The position numbers were made by a program, and so were the translations under genes. The notes under the pieces were generated by a model. That model was given only the letters and a program-made list of their open reading frames with translations, searched no databases and had not been told where the DNA came from. 35,982 nt of DNA from Caulobacter vibrioides. Its GTDB lineage: Bacteria > Pseudomonadota > Alphaproteobacteria > Caulobacterales > Caulobacteraceae. This document shows positions 8,404 to 16,177 of the stretch, in pieces. The stretch is taken from positions 1 to 35,982 of the forward strand of contig LNIY01000102.1 in the NCBI GenBank assembly GCA_001449105.1, in the 5' to 3' direction. How positions within the stretch are numbered: the stretch's first letter is position 1; each line of letters starts with the position of its first letter.

Positions 8404-8447
8404 AACCGGATTTAGCCGGTCGGAAACCGGGCTCCGCGGCCCGTTTC
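8404..8447. other. Two small hairpins upstream of the GT-B-like gene
   Basis: ACCGG/CCGGT (about 8404-8419) and GAAACCGGGC (8423-8432) with GCCCGTTTC (8439-8447, one bulge) are stem-forming sequences in the 222-bp gap between the sulfotransferase gene and the next gene downstream on the minus strand. They may belong to the leader of the GT-B-like gene. No promoter is clear. Confidence 0.25.
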
Positions 8448-8517
8448 TGCGGCTTGCGAACGCTCGACGAGGGACGCGCGCCGCCTAGACTTCGAACCTG
8501 CCGGCGAAGACCCGAAA

Positions 8518-8549
8518 GGCCGGGCGCGCCATGGCGGCGACGCCCGGCC
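8518..8549 (-). terminator. Candidate terminator after the sulfotransferase gene
   Basis: GGCCGGGCG (8518-8526) and CGCCCGGCC (8541-8549) form a perfect nine-pair stem about 17 bp beyond the sulfotransferase stop codon. Read on the minus strand it is followed by TTTC only, so termination may be partial. Confidence 0.4.
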
Positions 8550-8565
8550 GACGGATCGACGAGGC

Positions 8566-10152
8566 CTATTCCGCGGCGGCCTGGCCCTGGAAGCCTTCGG
8601 CCAGGAACTCGCCGGCCGCCGCCTCGAGCTTGGAACGCAAGGCGTCCGCGTCGGGCGCGTGGAAGCGCACGGGGAAAAGGTCTCCCGGCGGCAGGTGCTC
8701 GGTCGGCAGTCCCGCCAGCGTCGCCACGACCCCGCCTTCGGTCTCGACGACGTCGTAGCCCAGCATCGCGCCGCCCTCGGCGACCAGTCGGTGGCCGTAC
8801 TCCCAGTTCCGGCCCGTGCGCATCACCTTCCAGTTCAGCGCGCCCAGGTCGAACGCGGCCAACGGCCCGAGCTCGACGCCCAGCGCCTCGGCCAGGCGGA
8901 TCACCGTGTCGGTCGGCGCCAGCAGCAGGTCCTCGTAGACGACGCGCACGGGCTCGATGCCGCGCTGCGCGAACAGGGCCTCGCAGTCGTGCATCATGCG
9001 CAGCAGTCCGGCGACGATGCCGAGCATCGCCTCACGGCTGTAGGGCACGTCCGCGCCGGCCGGCGAAGAGAAGTACAGAGAGACGGCCTGCATCACGATG
9101 TTGCGTCGCGTCTGGTAGATGACCTTGTCGGTCAGGTCGAAGCTCGAATACTGGAACCGCTCGATGTCGATCTGGGCGCCGAAGACGCCGTTGTCGGTCC
9201 GCATCCGGCTCTTCACGAAATCGGTGTAGGACTGGTCCGAGCCGGCCATGTGCCGGACGATCGACAGGAAGATGTAGAGGTTCTCCTCCATGTACTCATG
9301 GGGAAAGCCCATGACGCCGGTCTTCGACATCATTTCCATCAGCACGGTCGATCCCGACCGCGGCACGAAGACGTGCACGTAGTCCGTGGTCGGCGTCGCC
9401 GGCGACTGGCCCAGGACCCAGTCGACCAGCCCCTCGGCCGAACGCCCGAACGAAGCCTCCATCAGGCCGCACATGGGCGCCGACAGGTAGCGCATGGCCT
9501 GGGCCTGGACCCATGCGCGGGCGGGAATGCAAGCCGCGCCGGGTTCGCGCGCCGTCGAGGGATCGACGCCCTGCGCCCACTCGCGCGCCTCGGCGTCGCT
9601 CAGGCCGGTCGTCCGGCCCGCCACGCGGACGAGCTTGAAACCGCCCTCCTTGGCGTTCGTCACCCGGAACACCGCCATGCGCAGCGCGGCCGAGCTGTCA
9701 CGGTAGTTGTCGCCCGGGGCGACCCCGACCGAGAAATCGAGCGCGGCGCCGGCGGCCAGGCGCACCGCGCCGGCGAAACGCTCGCCCGACACCGAGCGCC
9801 AGACGACCGAGGCGCCGGCGCTGATCTTGACGTCGATCGGCTTGACGTAGCTGTCGAGGGCCCGGAATTCGGCGACGATCACATAGACGCCCGCCTTCGG
9901 CAGGCGGATCCGGGCCGAGGCGCGCTCGTGCTGCGGCCCCGGATGCAGGGAAAGAGCCTTCCCCGGCCAGGTCACCGTGCCGACGCGAACCTCGCGGGAG
10001 CCGGTATTCAGGATCGCGTTCGGGTCCGGCCTGTATTGCCCCATGCGCCAACAGCTAAGACCAGCCACGCCGCAGACGTCCTTTTCCGCATGAAGAAAAG
10101 GAATAAAGCAGTCCGTATTCTCGATTAGGGACCCGAACTCTATTTCAGACAT
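8566..10152 (-). CDS. Stf0-type sulfotransferase with N-terminal beta domain
   Basis: A 528-residue predicted sulfotransferase that would move sulfate from PAPS to a carbohydrate. The catalytic half starts at about 255. VPRSGSTVLMEMM (P264-T269) is the 5'-phosphosulfate loop, followed by TGVMGFPHEYMEE, FGAQIDIERFQ and KVIYQTRRNIVMQAVS, the ordered blocks of the Stf0 family (trehalose 2-sulfotransferase type). The first 230 residues are unlike Stf0. They are rich in beta-strand patterns (SARIRLPKAGVYVIVAEFRALDS) and could be a carbohydrate-binding or galactose-binding-like module. Family members are usually about 250-300 residues, so this one is nearly double. The ATG at 10152 has no clear ribosome site. 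It is the first gene of the minus-strand glycan run, divergent from the gene at 10371. A sulfated surface glycan is inferred, not proven. Confidence 0.8.
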   Translation of the reverse strand: MSEIEFGSLIENTDCFIPFLHAEKDVCGVAGLSCWRMGQYRPDPNAILNTGSREVRVGTVTWPGKALSLHPGPQHERASARIRLPKAGVYVIVAEFRALDSYVKPIDVKISAGASVVWRSVSGERFAGAVRLAAGAALDFSVGVAPGDNYRDSSAALRMAVFRVTNAKEGGFKLVRVAGRTTGLSDAEAREWAQGVDPSTAREPGAACIPARAWVQAQAMRYLSAPMCGLMEASFGRSAEGLVDWVLGQSPATPTTDYVHVFVPRSGSTVLMEMMSKTGVMGFPHEYMEENLYIFLSIVRHMAGSDQSYTDFVKSRMRTDNGVFGAQIDIERFQYSSFDLTDKVIYQTRRNIVMQAVSLYFSSPAGADVPYSREAMLGIVAGLLRMMHDCEALFAQRGIEPVRVVYEDLLLAPTDTVIRLAEALGVELGPLAAFDLGALNWKVMRTGRNWEYGHRLVAEGGAMLGYDVVETEGGVVATLAGLPTEHLPPGDLFPVRFHAPDADALRSKLEAAAGEFLAEGFQGQAAAE

Positions 10153-10370
10153 GTTTCGACACGTTACTGTTTATCCGACCCCGCCCCAGACAACGGATAC
10201 CGGCAACTGAACCTGAAAGCGAGCAGAAATCCTTGTTTTTGCCGCAAAATCATCACATTTCCGGGTAACCTTGATCGCTGGAGCAAGTCATTGTAGGCCC
10301 GCCGAACAAGGCTTCGGCGCGCACTCGGACGACGACTGAAGACCGATCCGGAACTGGTCACACCCGCACT
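10153..10370. promoter_or_regulatory. Divergent intergenic region, likely two promoters
   Basis: The 218-bp gap separates the sulfotransferase gene (minus) from a GT-B-like gene (plus). It is noticeably richer in A and T than the flanking genes between about 10220 and 10300, with runs such as TTGTTTTTGCCGCAAAATC. Both glycan transcription units should start here. I could not fix individual -35 and -10 elements. Confidence 0.4.
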
Positions 10371-11492
10371 ATGTCGCGTCCCTCCGCGCCCTCGCACCCC
10401 ATTTATGTCTATGCGCCGCCGTACAACGCCGCCTCGGCCGGCATCCGGGCGCTGCACATCCTGGTCGATGCGCTGAACCGCGCCGGCGAGGACGCCTTCG
10501 TGTTCACCGACGTCTACACGCTGGGTCCGCAGACCGCGCCGGACACGCTGCGCGCGCCAACCCTGACGACGGAGACGGCCAAGGCGCACAAAGCCGAAGG
10601 GCGACGCCCGATCGTGGTTTATCCCGAGGTGGTTTCCGGCAACCCGCTCAAGGCCAGCGCCGTGGTCCGCCTCGTGCTCAACGTTCCCGGCCTGCTCGGC
10701 GGCGCGGAGACCTACCCCGACAGCGAACTGGTGTACGGCTACGGCCAGCGGCTGGCCGAGCAGATCGGCCACCCCGACCGCTCGCTCTTTATACCTGCGA
10801 TCGACCTGGACGAGTGGACGCCCGGCGACGGGGGGCCGCGCACGACCGTCTGCTACTACGCCTCCAAGTATAAGGAAGTGCACAAGGCCGAGACCTTCGG
10901 CCTGCCGGACGACGCCGTCGAGATCAGCCGCAACCTGGCCAACTCCCTGCAGCGCGACGAGCTGGTGGAGCTCCTGCGCCGCAGCCGGGCGCTGTACGTC
11001 TTCGAGAACACCGCCCTGGCCATCGAGGCGCCGCTCTGCGGCTGCCCGGCGGTGATGATGCCCAACCCGTACCTGTCCTACCCGATCGGCGACAAGGATC
11101 ACGGCATGGGCGGCATCTCCTGGGGCGACGCCCCCGAGGACGTCGCTCGCGCCACGGCCACGGTCGACCAGATGCGCACGGGCTATCAGGCGGCGATCGA
11201 CCGCTTCCCCGAAAGCCTCGCGCACTTCATCAAGACCGCCCGGGCGTTCCGCGACGGGATCGCCGAAAACACCATCGATCTGTCCGCCCTGCGAGCGGTC
11301 ACCTACGAGCGCGACGCCGCGCGCTACGCCTTGGATATCCTGCCGGGTCGGTCGGGCGCGCTGCTGGCTATCCGTAAGGTCGCCGACGTAGTCCGCCGCC
11401 GCGGCCTCTGGAGCGTTTGCAAGATCGCCCTAAGCGTCGCGCGCATCGCCTTGAACAATGCCCTGCAAAGCAAGACGCCGAAGCGCCGCTGA
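10371..11492 (+). CDS. GT-B-like glycosyltransferase, paralogue of 6916-8343
   Basis: A 373-residue protein with the same architecture as the core of the protein at 6916-8343. It opens with IYVYAPPYNAASAGIRALHIL and later has FENTALAIEAPLCGCPAVMMPN, which match the other protein at the same relative places. These features suggest a GT-B glycosyltransferase, with the Glu of AIEAPLCGCP in the donor site. It lacks the coiled-coil and STSWR tail, and ends instead in a basic amphipathic segment (residues about 335-373) that could touch the membrane. The ATG at 10371 is the first in frame but has no obvious ribosome site. It is read towards the branched-sugar genes, 256 bp ahead of the aldolase gene. 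Its substrate is unknown. Confidence 0.7.
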   Translation: MSRPSAPSHPIYVYAPPYNAASAGIRALHILVDALNRAGEDAFVFTDVYTLGPQTAPDTLRAPTLTTETAKAHKAEGRRPIVVYPEVVSGNPLKASAVVRLVLNVPGLLGGAETYPDSELVYGYGQRLAEQIGHPDRSLFIPAIDLDEWTPGDGGPRTTVCYYASKYKEVHKAETFGLPDDAVEISRNLANSLQRDELVELLRRSRALYVFENTALAIEAPLCGCPAVMMPNPYLSYPIGDKDHGMGGISWGDAPEDVARATATVDQMRTGYQAAIDRFPESLAHFIKTARAFRDGIAENTIDLSALRAVTYERDAARYALDILPGRSGALLAIRKVADVVRRRGLWSVCKIALSVARIALNNALQSKTPKRR

Positions 11493-11554
11493 TCAGTTTT
11501 CGGCAAGCCAGACCGGACGTTTTGCGCTTGGAGGAACCGCCCTACCGCCCATGG

Positions 11555-11583
11555 TTGACGCTCCGGCGGCACGCCGCTATGCA
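11555..11583 (+). promoter_or_regulatory. Housekeeping-sigma promoter candidate for the sugar cassette
   Basis: TTGACGC (11555-11561) is separated by 14 bp from GCTATGC (11576-11582). This fits the Caulobacter housekeeping promoter pattern TTGaCgS, 10-14 bp, GCtANAWC. The same bases also read as TTGACG-N17-TATGCA. It lies in the 256-bp gap before the aldolase gene, so the transcript would carry a leader of about 160 nt. The rest of the gap shows a possible TTCGGTG/CACCGAA pairing and nothing else. Confidence 0.45.
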
Positions 11584-11748
11584 GAAGCACCGAGATCCAA
11601 GGGGCGCGAAACACGGTTGGGGGAGGGTACGTCTTCGGGTGCATTTCGGTGAAACTGATCCGAGCAAATACTGTATTCGAGCTCGCTGAGCCGAGCATGC
11701 ACGTGATCACCGAACCCATGGCGTTACATTATCTGGTGAGGGATATTT

Positions 11749-12528
11749 ATGAACTTGGTTGAACGCCGAATGCTCGACGCGCTGAAGCGCGGCCGGGATG
11801 AATATGGGTATGTGGCCGTGAAGGCCGAGTTCGAAGCTGAAGGCACCCGTCCGGACGAGTTCCTGCGTCTTCTCGAGATTACGCACCGGGCCGACCTGAA
11901 GGTCGCTCTGAAGATCGGCGGCTGCGAAGCCGTTTCGGATCTGCTCTCCAGCAAGCTGTACGGCGTGGACTACATCATCGCTCCGATGGTCGAGACCGCC
12001 TACGCGCTGTCGAAGTTCATCGACGCCAAGAACAAGACCCACAACGAAGACGAACAGACCCAGACGGACTTCCTGTTCAACCTCGAAACCGAAACCACCC
12101 TGCAGAACCTCGCCGAGATCCTGCCGCTCACCAAGGGCGTCGACGGCATCGTCTTCGGTCGCGTGGACTTCACCCTGTCGCGCGGCATGCCGCGCAAGGC
12201 CGTGAACGAGCGCTCGATCACCGACGCCGTCCTGCAAGTGGCCACGGCCTGTAAGGAACACGACCTGGAACTGGTCGTCGGCGGCTCGGTCTCGCAGGAC
12301 GCCATCGAAGCGCTGCGCGAAATCCGCGCCGTCCGCCTCGACCGCTTCGAGACCCGCAAGGTCATCTTCGACGGCGGCGCCGCCGAGAGCCCGAAGATCT
12401 CCGACGGCATCGCCAACGCGGTCGCCTTCGAGCTGGATTGGCTCAAGAACAAGCGTGACTACTACGGCGTCATCCAGTCCGAAGACGCCGCGCGCATCGA
12501 AATGATGGAAGCTCGGGCCCGAGGCTGA
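11749..12528 (+). CDS. HpcH/HpaI-type aldolase (citrate lyase superfamily)
   Basis: A 259-residue TIM-barrel protein of the HpcH/HpaI aldolase and citrate lyase superfamily. Known members make or cleave bonds between pyruvate-like enolates and aldehydes or CoA esters with a divalent metal. Family landmarks are [11 protein letters not shown] (24-34), [15 protein letters not shown] (73-87), [11 protein letters not shown] (111-121) with E113 as probable metal ligand, and VFGRVDF (135-141) with D140 as the second. [11 protein letters not shown] near the C-terminus is, as I remember, shared with homologues in O-antigen clusters. GAGGGA five bases before the ATG is a strong ribosome site. It opens the eight-gene sugar run. 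Its substrate is unknown. I infer that it supplies a hydroxylated 2-oxo acid to the ThDP enzyme encoded three genes later. Confidence 0.78.
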   Translation: MNLVERRMLDALKRGRDEYGYVAVKAEFEAEGTRPDEFLRLLEITHRADLKVALKIGGCEAVSDLLSSKLYGVDYIIAPMVETAYALSKFIDAKNKTHNEDEQTQTDFLFNLETETTLQNLAEILPLTKGVDGIVFGRVDFTLSRGMPRKAVNERSITDAVLQVATACKEHDLELVVGGSVSQDAIEALREIRAVRLDRFETRKVIFDGGAAESPKISDGIANAVAFELDWLKNKRDYYGVIQSEDAARIEMMEARARG

Positions 12529-12544
12529 GCGTCACTGGACCCGG

Positions 12545-12570
12545 CCGGAGGCGGCTCACACCGCCTCCGG
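12545..12570 (+). other. Intercistronic hairpin between aldolase and SDR genes
   Basis: CCGGAGGCGG (12545-12554) and CCGCCTCCGG (12561-12570) form a perfect 10-bp stem with a six-base loop, 17 bp after the aldolase stop and 43 bp before the SDR start. No T-run follows. It could reduce read-through or mark an RNA-processing or stability boundary within the operon. Confidence 0.45.
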
Positions 12571-12612
12571 TCGAGCCATAATCTTGTACGCCGCTGATCG
12601 CTGGGGCAATTC

Positions 12613-13329
12613 ATGAGCGCGCAAGAGCCTTGGCGCATTCTCGTATTCGGCGCCTCCGGCGCGATCGGCGCGGAGATCTGTGATCGCGCGCTCGCGCGCG
12701 GCTGGTCGGTGCAGGGCCTGGCCCGCAAGGCCGGCGAGCCGGGCGCGACGTCGCGCCTGGCCTTCGATCCCTTCGAGGGCCCCTCGCTGGACGAGGTCCT
12801 GCCCGCCGACGCCCGGTTCGACGCCGTGGTCTGGGCGCAGGGCGCCAACCTGACCGACAGCGTCAGCGATTTCGACGAGGAAGCCCACCTCGCCCTCTAT
12901 CGCGTCAACTGCCTCTATGTGCTGCGCACCCTGAAGAGCCTGCTCGACGGCTCGCGCCTGCGCCAGGGCGGCGCCCGGCTGTGCGTGATCAGCTCGATCT
13001 GGGAAACGCGCGCGCGCCAGACCAAGCTGTCCTACACCGTCACCAAGGCGGCGGTCGGCGGTCTCGTCCGCTCGGCGGCGATCGACCTGGCCGCTGACGG
13101 CCACCTGATCAACGGCGTGCTGCCCGGGGTTCTGAACACCCCGATGACCTACGCCAATCTTTCGCCCGAACAGCTTGGTCGGATCGAACAGGCGACGCCT
13201 TTCAATCGCCTGCCCAGCGTGACCACGGTGGCCGACCTCGTCGGCTTCCTGGCGTCGCCGGAAAACACCAGCATCTCGGGCCAGTCCCTCACCGTAGACC
13301 TCGGTTTCACCAATGTCCGTCTTCTTTGA
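12613..13329 (+). CDS. Short-chain dehydrogenase/reductase (classical SDR)
   Basis: A 238-residue NAD(P)-dependent oxidoreductase. The Rossmann motif is GASGAIG in the first 20 residues, and WAQGAN corresponds to the NNAG position. The catalytic site is Ser in VISSIWE plus Y141-TVT-K145. LPGVLNTPM follows as in classical SDRs that act on cyclic or sugar alcohols. It has the usual length. GGGGCAATTC lies directly before the ATG, and the same GGGGCAATT block precedes rfbF. Its 3' end overlaps the cyclase-like gene by 17 bp, so the two are co-translated and very probably act in one pathway. Reduction of a keto group in the branch or ring precursor is an inference. Confidence 0.85.
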   Translation: MSAQEPWRILVFGASGAIGAEICDRALARGWSVQGLARKAGEPGATSRLAFDPFEGPSLDEVLPADARFDAVVWAQGANLTDSVSDFDEEAHLALYRVNCLYVLRTLKSLLDGSRLRQGGARLCVISSIWETRARQTKLSYTVTKAAVGGLVRSAAIDLAADGHLINGVLPGVLNTPMTYANLSPEQLGRIEQATPFNRLPSVTTVADLVGFLASPENTSISGQSLTVDLGFTNVRLL

Positions 13330-14392
13330 GATAAGCGCCTCCAGCGGCGCCTATCAGGTTGTCATCGAGCGCGGCGCGTTCGGCAGGCTCTTGCAACCGA
13401 CCGAGGACCGCGTCGTCATCGCCGACGAGTACTTCGTCCCGCAGATCGAAGCCCTGGGTCACAAGGTGATCCCGATCTTCGCGGCCGAGACCTCCAAGGA
13501 GCTCGCCCGGATCCCCGAGATCATTTCCCGCCTGCGGGAGATGGGCGCCTCGCGCAAGACCACGCTGGTGGCCATCGGCGGCGGCGTCGTGCAGGACGTG
13601 GCCGGCTTCGTCGCCTCGGTCTACATGCGCGGCATGCCGTGGATCTACATGCCCACCACCCTGCTGGGCATGGCCGACAGCTGCATCGGCGGCAAGTCGT
13701 CGATCAACGTCGGCCGCTACAAGAACCTGGTCGGCACCTTCTATCCGCCGGGCCAGATCAGCATCGATCCCGAGCTGGCCGCGACCCTGTCGGTCGAGCA
13801 GCGCGTGGCGGGCCTGGCCGAGGCGGCCAAGATCGCCTACTGCCGCGGCGAGGACGCGTTCTCGCAGTACATGGCCATGGGGCCGACGGTGCATTCCGAG
13901 ACCGCCGCCCTGACCGAAGCGGTCCAGCTGAGCCTGGGCTCGAAGAAATGGTTCATCGAGGTCGACGAGTTCGACCGCGGCGAGCGCCTGCTGCTGAACT
14001 TCGGCCACACCTTCGGCCACGCGATCGAGGCGGCCTCGCACTTCCGCATCAGCCACGGCGTCGCCGTCGCGGTGGGCATGCTGGCCGCCCTGAAGCTCGG
14101 CGGCGAACTGGGCCGTCACTACGACACGCACAATCGCGTGCACGCCCTCAAGGGCCATGTCGAGGAACTGCTCGGATCGGTGAGCGAACTCGGGGCCGCG
14201 GCCCGGGAGATGACGCTCGACGACCTGATGGCCGCGTTCGAAGCCGACAAGAAACACTCGGCCGGACACTACGCCCTGATCGTCGTCCGCGAGGACGGCG
14301 ACGTCGAACGTCTTCTGATGGAGCGCACTCCCCGCTCCGCCGAACTGGTCCGCGCGGCGTTCGCGGGCGTCCTGGAGCGCTTTGGGTCATGA
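13313..14392 (+). CDS. Dehydroquinate-synthase-like sugar cyclase
   Basis: A 359-residue member of the 3-dehydroquinate synthase superfamily, which uses NAD and a divalent metal to turn C7 sugar phosphates into carbocycles. Metal ligands are E170 (LAEAAK), H232 (GHTFGHAIE) and H248 (SHGVAVAVGM), with H236 as the general base. The H232-H248 spacing equals that in true DHQ synthase. The substrate loop reads GGKSSINVGRYKN with K128, K137 and N138 kept, but it differs from AroB (GGKTxxNHPxGKN). There is no aroK, aroQ or other shikimate gene nearby, and the gene is locked between an SDR (17-bp overlap) and the ThDP enzyme (ATGA overlap). I infer a specialised cyclase or aldol-type enzyme, not housekeeping AroB. 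EEVS-like use of sedoheptulose-7-phosphate is one alternative. Confidence 0.85.
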   Translation: MSVFFEISASSGAYQVVIERGAFGRLLQPTEDRVVIADEYFVPQIEALGHKVIPIFAAETSKELARIPEIISRLREMGASRKTTLVAIGGGVVQDVAGFVASVYMRGMPWIYMPTTLLGMADSCIGGKSSINVGRYKNLVGTFYPPGQISIDPELAATLSVEQRVAGLAEAAKIAYCRGEDAFSQYMAMGPTVHSETAALTEAVQLSLGSKKWFIEVDEFDRGERLLLNFGHTFGHAIEAASHFRISHGVAVAVGMLAALKLGGELGRHYDTHNRVHALKGHVEELLGSVSELGAAAREMTLDDLMAAFEADKKHSAGHYALIVVREDGDVERLLMERTPRSAELVRAAFAGVLERFGS

Positions 14393-16146
14393 AGTACAGC
14401 GACGTGATGGTCGAGTGGCTGGTTCAGCTCGGCTACACCCACTGCTTTTTCGTCGGCGGCGGCAATATCATGCACCTCGTGGAGAGCTGCAGCCGACGCC
14501 TGACGTGCGTTCCGACGGTCCACGAAGTGGCCGCGGGCATCGCGGCCGAGTACTTCAACGAGGCCAACCAGGGCGGGCGCGCCTTCGCGATGGTCACCGC
14601 CGGCCCTGGCCTGACCAACGCGGTCACCGGCATCGCCGGCGCCTGGCTGGAAAGCCGTGAGCTGCTGGTCATCGGCGGCCAGGTGAAGACCGCCGACCTG
14701 GCCCGCGGCCAGGTCCGCCAGCGCGGCATCCAGGAGATCGACGGCGTCAGCATCGTCAAGCCGATCACCGTCCGCGCCGAGCGGATCGAGACCACGGTCG
14801 ACCGCGCGACCTTCGCCGACATCGTCGAGTCCGGCAGCCGCGGCCGCAAGGGCCCGGTGTTCCTCGAAGTGCCGCTCGACATCCAGGCCCGCGACGTCGA
14901 CGAGGTCGCCCTGTCGACCGAAATCTCGCTGCCGGCCGGCCCGGCCACGACGTCGGCCGCCGACATCGCGGCCCTCGCCGAGCGCATCGCCAAGGCCCGG
15001 CGCCCGGTCTTCCTGCTCGGCGGCGGCGTCGCCCGCACGACCACCGACGCGCTCACCGACCGCTTCGCCGAGGTCGGCATTCCGGTGGCCACCACCTGGA
15101 ACGCCGCCGACCGGCTGGACTCCGAGCACCCCGTCTACTTCGGCCGCCCCAACACCTGGGGCCAGCGCTACGCCAACCTGGTGCTGCAGCAGGCCGACCT
15201 GCTGATCGCCGTCGGCACCCGCCTGAGCCTGCAGCAGAGCGGCTTCAACTGGCAGGAGTTCATCCCGGGCGGCGAGATCGTCCACGTGGACTGCGACCAG
15301 GCCGAACTGGACAAGGGCCACCCCACGATCCACTGGCCGATCTGCGCCGACGCCAACGCCCTGCTGCTCGACCTGCTGCCGCAGGACCTGGGCGAGCACG
15401 CCGACTGGCTGGCCTACTGCAACCAGATCAAGGCCGACCTGCCGCTGTCGGAGACCAACAACACCGGCGAGGCCTATCTGTCGCCCTACGCCGCCGTGAG
15501 CGGCCTGTCGGAGGCCTGCACCGGCGACGACGTGGTCATCCCCTGCTCGAGCGGCGGCGCCTTCACGGTGATGATGCAGGCCTTCCGCCAGAAGGCCGGC
15601 CAGCTGATGATCACCAACAAGGGCCTGGCCTCGATGGGCTACGGGCTCAGCGGCGCCATCGGCGCGGCCCTGGCCACCAAGCGCCGGACCATCCTGATCG
15701 AGGGCGACGGGGGCTTCTCCCAGAACCTGCAGGAAATCGGCACCGCGACGATCAACGATCTCGACCTGAAGATCTTCATCTTCGACGACAACGGCTATGC
15801 GTCGATCCGCCAGACGCAGATGAACTACTTCAACGGACGGTATGTCGGCTGCGACCTGAAGACCGGCCTGGGCCTTCCCAACTGGCAGAAGCTGTTCGCG
15901 ACCTACGACGTGCCCGTCCACACCCTGGCGCCGGGCTTCGAGAAGGACGCCGCGTTCCTCGAGACCTTCAACACGCCGGGCGTTCAGGCGTTCATCGTCC
16001 CCGTCGACCCCCAGCAGACCTACTTCCCGCGCATCGCGAGCCGGGTCGTGGAAGGCGGCGGCATGGTCTCGAACCCCCTGCACCGGATGACGCCCGAGCT
16101 GGACGAAACCGTCGAAGCTCGCCTGGCGGCGTACATTCCGAAATAG
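14389..16146 (+). CDS. ThDP-dependent enzyme, acetolactate-synthase/YerE-like
   Basis: A 585-residue thiamine diphosphate enzyme of the acetolactate synthase fold. The N-terminal Pyr domain has the activating E46 in VHEVAAG, followed by TAGPGLTNAVTGIAGAW. A central domain spans about 190-330. The C-terminal PP domain carries the cofactor motif G439-D-G-G and ends in DDN with N468. VRQRGIQEIDGVSIVKPIT resembles YerE and other enzymes in O-antigen clusters. YerE adds an acetyl unit from pyruvate to C4 of CDP-4-keto-3,6-dideoxyglucose. The start ATG overlaps the preceding stop (ATGA), and the rfbFGH genes that make YerE's sugar substrate follow immediately. It is not IlvB: there is no small subunit gene next to it. 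The donor 2-oxo acid is unknown. Confidence 0.85.
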   Translation: MKYSDVMVEWLVQLGYTHCFFVGGGNIMHLVESCSRRLTCVPTVHEVAAGIAAEYFNEANQGGRAFAMVTAGPGLTNAVTGIAGAWLESRELLVIGGQVKTADLARGQVRQRGIQEIDGVSIVKPITVRAERIETTVDRATFADIVESGSRGRKGPVFLEVPLDIQARDVDEVALSTEISLPAGPATTSAADIAALAERIAKARRPVFLLGGGVARTTTDALTDRFAEVGIPVATTWNAADRLDSEHPVYFGRPNTWGQRYANLVLQQADLLIAVGTRLSLQQSGFNWQEFIPGGEIVHVDCDQAELDKGHPTIHWPICADANALLLDLLPQDLGEHADWLAYCNQIKADLPLSETNNTGEAYLSPYAAVSGLSEACTGDDVVIPCSSGGAFTVMMQAFRQKAGQLMITNKGLASMGYGLSGAIGAALATKRRTILIEGDGGFSQNLQEIGTATINDLDLKIFIFDDNGYASIRQTQMNYFNGRYVGCDLKTGLGLPNWQKLFATYDVPVHTLAPGFEKDAAFLETFNTPGVQAFIVPVDPQQTYFPRIASRVVEGGGMVSNPLHRMTPELDETVEARLAAYIPK

Positions 16147-16177
16147 ATCGATAGTATTCAAGCCTTAGGGGCAATTG

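Noticed and set aside
11493..11748. ops/JUMPstart element upstream of the glycan operon
   Set aside because: No GGCGGTAG core or related element was found in the leader.
13313..14392. Annotation as housekeeping aroB (3-dehydroquinate synthase)
   Set aside because: The substrate loop differs from AroB, no shikimate genes are adjacent, and the gene is translationally coupled to sugar-pathway genes.
14389..16146. Annotation as acetolactate synthase large subunit (ilvB)
   Set aside because: No regulatory subunit gene follows, and the context is CDP-dideoxyhexose synthesis, which fits a YerE-like enzyme better.
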